Source of the DNA: Gemmatimonadota bacterium
Lineage (GTDB): Bacteria; Gemmatimonadota; Gemmatimonadetes; Gemmatimonadales; GWC2-71-9
DNA: 10,765 nucleotides
Direction: 5' to 3'
Assembly (NCBI GenBank): GCA_003222235.1
Contig: QHVD01000007.1
Span: 1-10,765 of the forward strand
Both the position numbers and the translations under genes were made by a program. Shown piece by piece: positions 1-5,348 of the stretch. Within the stretch, counting starts at the first letter, position 1, and the number at the start of each line of letters is the position of its first letter. A model generated the notes under the pieces. The model made no database searches, was not told where the DNA came from, and worked only from the letters and a program-made list of their open reading frames with translations.

Positions 1-1
1 G

Positions 2-607
2 ATCACGGCGCGCAACGTGGACGCGGGGACACTGGTCGGAACGGCGGGCGGCGTGAGCGGCACGCTGACCGCAGCTACCGGGAGCGCGCCAGGGAGCCTG
101 TTCACGCTGGTGCAGACGGACACGCTGAGCGTGTATGTGACCGTGCCTGAAGACAACGCCGCGGCCGTGGCGATCGGGAAGCCTGCCGTGGTCACCGTGC
201 CCGCGCTCCCCGGCGACACGCTGCGCGGGCGCGTGGCGCGCACCGCCGGCGCGCTCGATGCCACCGCCCGGACACTACTCACGGAGGTGCGGGTGGCAAA
301 TCCAACGGGTGTGTTCCTGCCCGGGATGTATGCCCAGGTCCAGCTCGCACTCGGCGCGGGCACGGCGCCGCTGCGCGTGCCCGCGACGGCCCTGGTCATC
401 CGCGACGGCCCGCCGCAGGTCGTGACCGTGGCTCCCGATTCGACGGTGCGCTACCAAACCGTGACTATCGGCCGCGATCTCGGGAGCTGGGTGGAGGTCA
501 CGGGTGGGCTCGTGGACGGCAGCGTGGTCGTCGTCAATCCTGCCGACGATTTGCGCGACGGGGCCCGCGTGCACATAGGGGCGGCGAACAGCGCCCGCGC
601 TCCTTGA
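2..607 (+). CDS. RND efflux periplasmic adaptor (MFP/HlyD family), 3' part
   Basis: This is the C-terminal ~200 residues of a membrane fusion protein, the periplasmic subunit that joins an RND inner-membrane pump to an outer-membrane channel. The reading frame is open at the left edge, so the gene starts upstream. It enters at ITARNVDAGTLV, the typical end of the lipoyl/barrel-sandwich part, where such proteins have 'I-A-R-x-V-D-x-G-x-L-V'. The beta-barrel follows (LFTLVQTDTLSVYVTVPE, then a 'G-x-x-A-x-V-T-V' stretch and the RGRVARTAGALDATARTLLTEV segment). The membrane-proximal domain comes last (LRVPATALVIRDGPPQVVTV through GLVDGSVVVVNPADDLRDGARV). Stop is TGA at 605-607. The pump and outer-membrane genes are not in the window, so the substrate cannot be said. 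It ends 5 bases from the end of the convergent propeller gene, with no terminator hairpin between them. The family call is confident; heavy-metal versus drug subtype is open. Confidence 0.9.
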   Translation: MTARNVDAGTLVGTAGGVSGTLTAATGSAPGSLFTLVQTDTLSVYVTVPEDNAAAVAIGKPAVVTVPALPGDTLRGRVARTAGALDATARTLLTEVRVANPTGVFLPGMYAQVQLALGAGTAPLRVPATALVIRDGPPQVVTVAPDSTVRYQTVTIGRDLGSWVEVTGGLVDGSVVVVNPADDLRDGARVHIGAANSARAP

Positions 608-612
608 ACGAG

Positions 613-1593
613 CTATGGCGTCGGGGCCAGGTCGATTCTGCCGAGCCGCTGAACCCCGCTCAGCGCGAGCCAGAGCCGCGCGCGCGTCGAATCCACGGCC
701 ATGTTGCGCACCACCGACCCGCGGGTGGGGATAGCGACCGTCTGCATGCGCTCCGTCGTGGGATCGAGGGCCACGATCTCGTCCTTTCCCGACTCGTCAT
801 ACCAGATGCGCCCGTCCGTGCCTACGGCGATGCCGTACGGCGCGCTGCTCGGGCCGCCCGGGCTCGCGAACTCGCGCACTCCCCCCGTCGCGGGATCGAG
901 CCGGCCTAGCTTGCCACGGGCATAGTCCGTGTACCACACGATTCCCCTGGCGTCCACGACTAGGCGGCGCGGGCGGGCGCTCGGGTCGGGAAGCGGGAAC
1001 TCGTGCAGCGCGCCGTCCGCCGGATGGATGCGGCCGATCTCGTTCGTGCCGAAGAGCGCGACCCAGATCGCGCCGTCAGGACCGGCGACGAGCCCGTAGG
1101 GCCGCGCGTGCGGCCTCGGCACCGGGAAGAGCTTCACGTCGCCCGTGGCCGGGTCGAGCGAGCCGTAGAGGTTCGCCCCCTGGGCCGTAAACCAGATCTT
1201 CCCATCGTGATAGAGCGGCGTGTGAGGGTCGCGCGCTTCGGAGGGCAGCACATACTCCTTGATCGCACCGCTCGCGGGGTCGAGGCGGCCGATCCGGCCC
1301 TGGAAGTTCGCCGTATACCACACCGCGCCGTCCGGCGCGACGGTGATCCCGTGCGGCCCCGATGCGGGGGTCGGCGTCGGATAGTCCGTCACTTTTCCGC
1401 TCGCCGGGTCGAGCCGGCCGATGTAGCTGTTCGCCTGGTCCGTGTACCACACGATCCCGTCGCGGCCGACCGCGGGGTCGTGCGGGAACGCCCGGGAGCG
1501 GGGAAGTGCGTACTCGACGATGGTGCGTGTCTGCACCGAAAGGACCAGCCCGGCCCCGCACCAGCCGAGCGCGCGCCAGTAGGTGTGCGTCAT
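613..1593 (-). CDS. Vgb/streptogramin lyase-like seven-bladed beta-propeller protein
   Basis: This 326-residue protein is built of about 42-residue repeats with the pattern D-G-x-(V/I)-W-(Y/F)-T-x(6)-(I/L)-G-R-L-D-P-A-(S/T)-G-x(4)-(E/D)-(Y/F)-x-x-P. I count six full copies plus a seventh (RLWLALSGVQRLGRIDL) that would be closed by the N-terminal strand RTIVEYALP, the 'velcro' of a seven-bladed propeller. This is the fold of virginiamycin B lyase and of NHL-type proteins. The first ~20 residues (WRALGWCGAGLVLSVQT) are hydrophobic and could be a signal peptide, so the protein is probably periplasmic. Start is ATG at 1593, supported by AGGAG at 1607-1603, nine bases upstream. Many environmental proteins of this type are not antibiotic lyases. 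I could not place the His/Glu catalytic set of Vgb, so I do not claim streptogramin resistance. A sensing or binding role is possible. Confidence 0.85.
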   Translation of the reverse strand: MTHTYWRALGWCGAGLVLSVQTRTIVEYALPRSRAFPHDPAVGRDGIVWYTDQANSYIGRLDPASGKVTDYPTPTPASGPHGITVAPDGAVWYTANFQGRIGRLDPASGAIKEYVLPSEARDPHTPLYHDGKIWFTAQGANLYGSLDPATGDVKLFPVPRPHARPYGLVAGPDGAIWVALFGTNEIGRIHPADGALHEFPLPDPSARPRRLVVDARGIVWYTDYARGKLGRLDPATGGVREFASPGGPSSAPYGIAVGTDGRIWYDESGKDEIVALDPTTERMQTVAIPTRGSVVRNMAVDSTRARLWLALSGVQRLGRIDLAPTP

Positions 1594-1602
1594 GACCGTT
1601 TT

Positions 1603-1650
1603 CTCCTAGCCGTATGTTCTATATCGTACTCCGCTGCGGTATCTATGCAA
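1603..1650 (-). promoter_or_regulatory. Candidate promoter and RBS of the propeller gene
   Basis: Read on the minus strand, TTGCAT (1650-1645), a 16-base spacer and TACGAT (1628-1623) form a modest sigma70-like pair. It lies in the only AT-richer patch between the two divergent genes. AGGAG at 1607-1603 is the ribosome binding site, nine bases before the ATG. The RBS is clear. The promoter match is partial (3 of 6 and 4 of 6), so it is only a candidate. Confidence 0.35.
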
Positions 1651-1750
1651 CCTGCCGTCTCGACACGGCTGGATTCAAGAGCAGGATCAAGTGCGGGTCC
1701 AGGCGGTCTGGCCCGGCGGCGGATTTCGCTGTATTAACAACAGCTCGACG

Positions 1751-2129
1751 ATGGCCTACCGCCTGCTCGCCGACGCGCTCGTGCTGCTACACGCGACGTT
1801 CGTCGGGTTCGTCGTGCTCGGCGGGTTCCTCGCCTGGCGCTGGCGCTCGGTCGCGTGGGCGCACGTCCCATGCGCCGTGTGGGGTGTGCTCATCGAATAC
1901 AAAGGCTGGCTCTGCCCCCTCACGCCCGTCGACGCCCGTCGAAAACGACCTGCGGAGGCGGGCGGGGCTCGAAGGGTATCCGGGCGGCTTCATCGAGCAT
2001 TACGTCATTCCCACGCTCTACCCCGCGGGGCTCACGCCGCCGCGCCAGCTCGTCCTGGGTTCGTTCGCCCTGGCGGTGAACCTGGTCGCGTACGGACTGC
2101 TCGTTCGCCGCCGGCTTCGGGGGGGTTAA
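1751..2129 (+). pseudogene. DUF2784 membrane protein, frameshifted by a 10-bp tandem duplication
   Basis: The N-terminal part (MAYRLLADALVLLHATFVGF, then VVLGGFLAWRWRSVAWAHVP and IEYKGWLCPLTPV) matches the start of the DUF2784 family: small inner-membrane proteins of about 120 residues with 3-4 helices and a conserved C-P-L-T-P-x-E-N-x-L-R-R motif. After CPLTPV the frame breaks. The continuation (ENDLRRRAGLEGYPGGFIEH, then YVIPTLYPAG and a last helix to RRRLRGG, stop TAA 2127-2129) is in another frame. The break lies exactly in two perfect copies of ACGCCCGTCG (1922-1931 and 1932-1941). Removing one copy gives a 122-residue protein with an intact family motif. The start is ATG 1751; no Shine-Dalgarno is visible, and TATTAA at 1732-1737 could be a -10. 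In this sequence translation would leave the family at the break and run on into the downstream enzyme. Function of the family is unknown. The call could be wrong only if the duplication is a sequencing or assembly artefact, in which case the gene is intact. Confidence 0.85.
1922..1941 (+). repeat. Perfect 10-bp tandem duplication causing a +1 frameshift
   Basis: ACGCCCGTCG occurs twice in direct succession with no spacer. Ten is not a multiple of three, so the second copy shifts the DUF2784 frame by +1. With one copy the codons read L-T-P-V-E-N-D-L-R, the family consensus. With two they read L-T-P-V-D-A-R-R-K-R. Replication slippage is the simplest origin. Confidence 0.95.
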
Positions 2130-2134
2130 AAGGC

Positions 2135-3427
2135 ATGCCGACACGCCGCCGTTTTCTCGGGTCCATGCTCGCAGCCGGGGCCGGGATCCCCGCGCTCAAG
2201 AACGACGGACTCGACCGCATCCTGGGCCTGGCGCGGCAGGCCGGCGGCCGAACACCCGCCGACATCGGGACAGACGAGGACTTCTGGCTCGAGGTCCAGC
2301 AGGCCTTCACGCTCGACCGGACGCTCATCAACCTGAACAACGGGGGTGTGAGCCCGAGCCCGCGCGTCGTGCAGGATGCGATGCGGCGCTACCTCGAGTA
2401 CTCCAACACCGCTCCCGCCTACACGATGTGGCAGATCCTCGAGCCCGAGATCGAGGGGGTGCGCCAGCGGCTCGCGGCGAGCTTCGGGTGCGACCCCGAA
2501 GAGATGGGGATCACGCGTAACGCGAGCGAGTCACTGGAAATCGTGCAGCTCGGGATCCGGCTCGAGCGAGGCGACGAAGTGCTCACGACGAACCAGGACT
2601 ACCCGCGGATGCTCACCACCTGGCGTCAGCGGGAGCGGCGCGAGGGGATCGTGGTCAAGGAGATCAGCTTCCCCGTACCCCCGCCCTCCCAGGACGACCT
2701 CGCCGACCGCATCGAGCGCGCCATCACGCCGCGGACCAAGGTTATCCACGTCTGTCACATCACGAACCTCACCGGCCAGATCTTCCCGATCCGCAAGATC
2801 GTGCAGCTCGCGCGCGCCCGCGGGATCGAGGTGATCGTGGACGGGGCGCACGCCTACGCCCACTTCCCGTTTACCCGCGACCAGCTCGCCTGCGATTATT
2901 ACGGCACGAGCCTCCACAAGTGGCTGCTCGCGCCGCATGGCACCGGGTTCCTGTATGTCCGGAAGGCGAAGATCGAAACGATCTGGCCCCTCATGGCGGC
3001 GCCGCCGGACATGAACGGCAACATCCGCAAGTTCGAGGAGATCGGGACCCACCCGGCCGCGAATCACAACGCGATCGCGGAAGCCCTGACGTTCCACGAG
3101 GGGATCGGCGCCGAGCGCAAGGCGGCGCGGCTGCGGCTCCTGTTCCAGCGCTGGGCGAAGCGGCTCGAGAGGCTCCCCAGGGTCAAGATCCTCACCCCTT
3201 ACGACCCGGCGCAGTCGTGCGGGCTCGCGAGCGTCGCGGTCGAGGGGATGGACCCGAACAAGCTCGTCGCCTACCTGTGGGACAAGCACCGCATCATCGT
3301 CACGCCGATCGTGCACAAGGAGTTCAGCTGCGTGCGCGTGACGCCGAATGTCTACACGACGGTCGCGGAGATCGACCGGTTTGGGGACGTCATGGAGGAT
3401 GTGATAAGGAAGGGGCTGCCGGCCTGA
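2135..3427 (+). CDS. Tat-exported class V aminotransferase (isopenicillin N epimerase-like)
   Basis: This is a PLP-dependent fold-type I enzyme of 430 residues, close to the CefD/isopenicillin-N-epimerase branch of class V, which also includes cysteine desulfurase-like proteins. The N-terminus PTRRRFLGSMLAAGAGIPAL is a twin-arginine signal, so the folded enzyme with its cofactor should be exported. Cofactor residues are visible: Asp236 in VDGAHAYAH (partner of the PLP ring nitrogen) and Lys262 in SLHKWLLAPHGTGFLYV (Schiff base). NLNNGGVSPSP (67-77) is the substrate/PLP loop near the N-terminus. I chose ATG 2135 because the Tat signal begins there and AAAAGG lies just upstream. The frame is open further upstream only because of the 10-bp duplication in the preceding gene. 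With an intact DUF2784 gene the spacing would be 5 bases, so the two are probably one operon. The 3' end overlaps the convergent cyclase gene by 76 bases. The true substrate is unknown; 'epimerase' is a family label and not a demonstrated reaction. Confidence 0.9.
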   Translation: MPTRRRFLGSMLAAGAGIPALKNDGLDRILGLARQAGGRTPADIGTDEDFWLEVQQAFTLDRTLINLNNGGVSPSPRVVQDAMRRYLEYSNTAPAYTMWQILEPEIEGVRQRLAASFGCDPEEMGITRNASESLEIVQLGIRLERGDEVLTTNQDYPRMLTTWRQRERREGIVVKEISFPVPPPSQDDLADRIERAITPRTKVIHVCHITNLTGQIFPIRKIVQLARARGIEVIVDGAHAYAHFPFTRDQLACDYYGTSLHKWLLAPHGTGFLYVRKAKIETIWPLMAAPPDMNGNIRKFEEIGTHPAANHNAIAEALTFHEGIGAERKAARLRLLFQRWAKRLERLPRVKILTPYDPAQSCGLASVAVEGMDPNKLVAYLWDKHRIIVTPIVHKEFSCVRVTPNVYTTVAEIDRFGDVMEDVIRKGLPA

Positions 3428-4278
3428 TCAATGCGGAATGCGGAATTCGGAATGCGGAATTTCGGGATGAGCGTCGTGCCGCGAACGACCTCCCACTCCG
3501 CAACTATCCGGAGCGGCCCCCCACTCCCTCCGCGAATCAGCATCGGCAGCGCGATCACGAAGGCCCCGGTCGCCGGCAGCGCCGAGAGGTGCGCCACGTT
3601 CTCGAACGCCGGGACATCCGCAGCGAGCAGCGTCTGGTGTGTGTCGAAGGTGCTGGACTGCCCGTAGTCAATGCTGGGCGTATCGATTCCGACCGCATGC
3701 ACCCCGCGCCGGACCAGCCAGCGCGCCGCATCCGGGCGGATCCCCGGAAAATGCAGCTCCGGCACCGCCGCCGGACCGGTTTTCGTGGTGCCGAGGTAGC
3801 GGGCACGGTCGGGCCAGCGGCTCCCCCAACCGGTCCGGAACAGCACGATGGCGCGTTCGGGAATGCGGGCGTGCGCCCGCTCCCAGGCCTCGAGATCGGC
3901 CCGCACGATGCGGTAGTCCCGATCCGCTTGCGCCTGTCTGGTGACGTCGATCACGAACGCGGGGCCCACGAGCTGCGCCAGTGGCAGCTGGTCAGTCGTG
4001 TGCTTGCCTTCGGCGAAGTGCACGGGGGAGTCGAGGTGGGTGCCGCCGTGCTCCGCCGCGGCGAAGTTGTTCGCTGCGTAGTAATAGCCCGCCGGGGTGC
4101 GCTGCGCCGAAACCACCTCGAGCCGGAACGGTTTGGCGGTAGGCCAGTAGATGGTTGTCGAGTCGAAGGCGTAGGTCAGGTCGACCCAGGTGGCGCGGGT
4201 GAGGAGCTCCGTCAGAGTAGGACGGGCACAGGCGGAGAGGCCCGCGATCCACGCAGCGAGAACGAGGCTGCGATTCAT
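3352..4278 (-). CDS. Kynurenine formamidase-like cyclase family lipoprotein, with abnormal C-terminal tail
   Basis: This is a member of the cyclase/KynB metal-hydrolase family (PF04199 type). The signature HGGTHLDSPVHF (residues 77-88) supplies the metal-binding His/Asp set. Further family marks are G-x-x-x-V-G-I-D-T-P-S-I-D (192-204), THQTLL (213-218), ENVAHLSAL (226-234) and the closing LIRGGSGGPLRIVA (247-260). The N-terminus MNRSLVLAAWIAGLSAC is a lipoprotein signal with lipobox LSAC, Cys17 being lipidated, so it acts outside the cytoplasm. GGGAG at 4291-4287 stands eight bases before ATG 4278. Family members normally end shortly after the GSG segment. Here another ~47 residues follow, beginning with FRIPNSAFRI, which is simply a translated heptanucleotide repeat, and then antisense sequence of the neighbouring aminotransferase. 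The native stop was probably lost when the repeat arose. Substrate is unknown; there is no other tryptophan-catabolism gene nearby. Confidence 0.88.
   Translation of the reverse strand: MNRSLVLAAWIAGLSACARPTLTELLTRATWVDLTYAFDSTTIYWPTAKPFRLEVVSAQRTPAGYYYAANNFAAAEHGGTHLDSPVHFAEGKHTTDQLPLAQLVGPAFVIDVTRQAQADRDYRIVRADLEAWERAHARIPERAIVLFRTGWGSRWPDRARYLGTTKTGPAAVPELHFPGIRPDAARWLVRRGVHAVGIDTPSIDYGQSSTFDTHQTLLAADVPAFENVAHLSALPATGAFVIALPMLIRGGSGGPLRIVAEWEVVRGTTLIPKFRIPNSAFRIDQAGSPFLITSSMTSPNRSISATVV
3431..3465 (+). repeat. Heptanucleotide repeat tract (ATGCGGA-type, five units)
   Basis: Units are ATGCGGA, ATGCGGA, ATTCGGA, ATGCGGA and the decayed ATTTCGG. The tract begins three bases after the aminotransferase stop. 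Because 7 is coprime to 3, three units encode a 7-residue period (FRIPNSA on the minus strand), which appears in the cyclase C-terminus. From memory, tracts of this type recur in intergenic DNA of many large soil genomes; I could not search for that here. Confidence 0.85.
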
Positions 4279-4342
4279 GAGTTCGGCTCCCGTAGAATCC
4301 CCGCTCTGAAGGGCGCGCTCGGCGCATGTGCGTCGTTGAAGG

Positions 4343-4382
4343 ACTCACCCCCGGCCGAGCCCGGGCTCTCAACCCGGGACTC
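4343..4382. repeat. Small hairpin next to a CTCACCCCC box
   Basis: CTCACCCCC at 4344-4352 is followed by CCCGGG (4360-4365), a 7-base loop and CCCGGG (4373-4378). The flanking GAG (4357-4359) and CTC (4380-4382) extend the stem with one bulged base. The same CTCACCCCC box occurs at 4659-4667 and 6250-6258, each time beside an inverted repeat. It may be a remnant of one dispersed repeat family, or a weak hairpin in the divergent intergenic region. Confidence 0.35.
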
Positions 4383-4404
4383 CATAATGCAGCCGCCGTC
4401 CGAA

Positions 4405-4440
4405 TTGGCAACTCGCCCCCCGGACGCTAGAATGCTCGCA
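4405..4440 (+). promoter_or_regulatory. Near-consensus sigma70 promoter giving a leaderless start
   Basis: TTGGCA (4405-4410), a spacer of exactly 17 bases and TAGAAT (4428-4433) each match 5 of 6 consensus positions. The predicted transcription start, about seven bases after the -10 box, falls on 4440, the A of the ATG of the following lipoprotein gene. There is no Shine-Dalgarno between -10 and ATG (GCTCGC only), which fits a leaderless mRNA. Confidence 0.65.
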
Positions 4441-4655
4441 TGAACCGCCTCCTTCTTACCGCTCTGCTGTCGCTCGCCGCGTGCGGCGGCCAAGCCCAGA
4501 AGTCGTCCGCCGCGGGAGACTCCCTCAGCGAACGCCAGCGCGACAGCATGCTCGCCAAGTCCCGCATCCCCGGGGCGAGCGGCGTCGGCAAGGCGATGCG
4601 CGTAGCGGACTCGACCAGCGCGGGCATCCGAGCGGCGGACAGCGTATCGCCTTGA
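4440..4655 (+). CDS. Small lipoprotein of unknown function (71 aa)
   Basis: The N-terminus MNRLLLTALLSLAACGG is a complete lipoprotein signal with lipobox LAAC, so Cys15 would be lipidated and the protein anchored on the periplasmic side of a membrane. The remaining ~55 residues are polar and Ala/Ser/Asp-rich (SLSERQRDSMLAKSRIPGAS, then VGKAMRVADSTSAGIRAADS), with no Cys and no recognised domain. They look partly helical. I have seen similar short lipoproteins with a Q-R-x-x-D-S-x-L and P-G-A-x-G-V-x-x-A pattern in Gemmatimonadota-like genomes, but cannot name a family. It has its own promoter, no ribosome binding site, and sits 34 bases before a second lipoprotein gene in the same direction. 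Confidence 0.8.
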   Translation: MNRLLLTALLSLAACGGQAQKSSAAGDSLSERQRDSMLAKSRIPGASGVGKAMRVADSTSAGIRAADSVSP

Positions 4656-4657
4656 GA

Positions 4658-4695
4658 CCTCACCCCCGGAGCGGAGCGGTCGTCACGGGGTGAGG
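4658..4695. repeat. 38-bp element with 9-bp inverted ends, containing the next gene's start codon
   Basis: CCTCACCCC (4658-4666) and GGGGTGAGG (4687-4695) are exact reverse complements around a 20-base GC-rich centre. They fill the gap between the two lipoprotein genes. The right arm carries the GTG (4690-4692) that starts the second gene. There is no T-tract, so this is not a classic terminator. In RNA the hairpin would enclose the start codon and could lower its translation. Confidence 0.55.
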
Positions 4696-5148
4696 ACCCT
4701 CCCGATCGCGCTGTTCCTGCTCGCCGCCTGCGGGCCCTCCGATCCCTGCCGCTCCTCCGCGATGCACCTCCGCCGCCGGTACGCCGAGCGCTACATCGGT
4801 CATTGGGTGGTGGCGCACGGCGACACGCTCACGCTCCCGCAGATGGGCGACCGGTTCAAGCTCGCCGAGATCGTGCTCGACACCGGGCGTCTCGTCGTCC
4901 GCCGGACCTGCCATTTCCGGGGTACGCTCGTCTTCCAGGTGCCCCCCGAGACGCTCGCGGTCACGTGGTCCGGCCAGCCGGAGCAGGCGCTGATCTTCGG
5001 CTGGCCGGCTGAGCTCGGGCCGTTCGCCGGGATCGGGGCGACGCGGGTCGGCGATTCGCTCGCCGGCGCCATTCTGTTCGACGAGCGGCTCGGCGTGCGC
5101 GTCCCTCCCGGCGTCACGGCGCGGTTCGTCGCCGGACGCGCGCGCTGA
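4690..5148 (+). CDS. Lipoprotein of unknown function (152 aa)
   Basis: The protein begins (V)RTLPIALFLLAACGPSDPC, a short but complete lipoprotein signal with lipobox LAAC (Cys14). No other start codon lies close enough to keep the signal, so GTG 4690 is the likely start although no Shine-Dalgarno precedes it. The mature part has two more cysteines (in DPCRSS and RRTCHFRGTLVFQVPP) that could pair. It has a run of beta-strand-like segments (HWVVAHGDTLTLPQMGDRFK, LVVRRTCHFRGTLVFQVPPE, GAILFDERLGVRV), suggesting a small beta-barrel or sandwich. I do not recognise a family. It may be co-transcribed with the 71-residue lipoprotein upstream. Codon use and GC match the neighbours, supporting a real gene. 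Confidence 0.7.
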   Translation: MRTLPIALFLLAACGPSDPCRSSAMHLRRRYAERYIGHWVVAHGDTLTLPQMGDRFKLAEIVLDTGRLVVRRTCHFRGTLVFQVPPETLAVTWSGQPEQALIFGWPAELGPFAGIGATRVGDSLAGAILFDERLGVRVPPGVTARFVAGRAR

Positions 5149-5191
5149 GTATCTTTAGGGGCGTGTGAACAATTGATCGGCGCTCCGTGTG

Positions 5192-5302
5192 CGCGGCTGA
5201 AGCCGCGGCTCGGCCCCTGCCCGCTGAAGCGGGCGCCGATTAGCACCGGCCGGTTCACCGCGGCTGAAGCCGCGGCTCGGCCGAATCGCGAGTTCACTCG
5301 CG
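5192..5302. repeat. Cluster of four short palindromes with TGAA/TTCA loops and a 24-bp direct repeat
   Basis: The 200-base gap 5149-5348 holds four hairpins: CGCGGC-TGAA-GCCGCG (5192-5207), GCCCGC-TGAA-GCGGGC (5219-5234), CCGCGGC-TGAA-GCCGCGG (5258-5275) and CGCGAG-TTCA-CTCGCG (5287-5302). The first three share the TGAA loop; the fourth has its reverse complement, so it is an inverted unit. Positions 5192-5215 recur exactly at 5259-5282. Stem sequences differ while pairing is kept, so structure rather than sequence is conserved. A perfect palindrome, GGTGCCGGCACC, follows at 5312-5323. It resembles REP-like dispersed repeats. It could act on RNA as a transcript boundary between the lipoprotein pair and the DinB pair. 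Confidence 0.85.
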
Positions 5303-5334
5303 CACGACGCGGGTGCCGGCACCAGGTCCATATC

Positions 5335-5339
5335 AGGAG
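5335..5339 (+). promoter_or_regulatory. Ribosome binding site of the DinB-like gene
   Basis: AGGAG stands nine bases before ATG 5349 and immediately after the palindrome cluster. It fixes the start of the DinB-like gene. Confidence 0.7.
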
Positions 5340-5348
5340 CGCTGATAC

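Noticed and set aside
613..1593. Streptogramin resistance enzyme (Vgb)
   Set aside because: The propeller repeats match, but I could not identify the catalytic His/Glu set, and many propellers of this type have other roles.
1003..1737. Plus-strand open frame of 244 codons
   Set aside because: It is antisense to the propeller gene, which has clear internal protein repeats and an RBS; the plus-strand product is Arg-rich with no motif.
1691..3427. A single 578-codon open frame joining the DUF2784 N-terminus to the aminotransferase
   Set aside because: The middle part encodes Arg/Gly-rich sequence without family match, the Tat signal would be internal, and removal of one copy of the 10-bp duplication restores two ordinary genes.
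2920..4443. Plus-strand open frame of 507 codons
   Set aside because: It is an out-of-frame shadow of the aminotransferase and an antisense shadow of the cyclase; the product is Arg/Pro-rich low-complexity sequence.
5192..5282. CRISPR-like repeat-spacer-repeat
   Set aside because: There are only two copies of the 24-bp repeat, the repeats are themselves near-perfect palindromes, other palindromes fill the interval and no cas gene is present.
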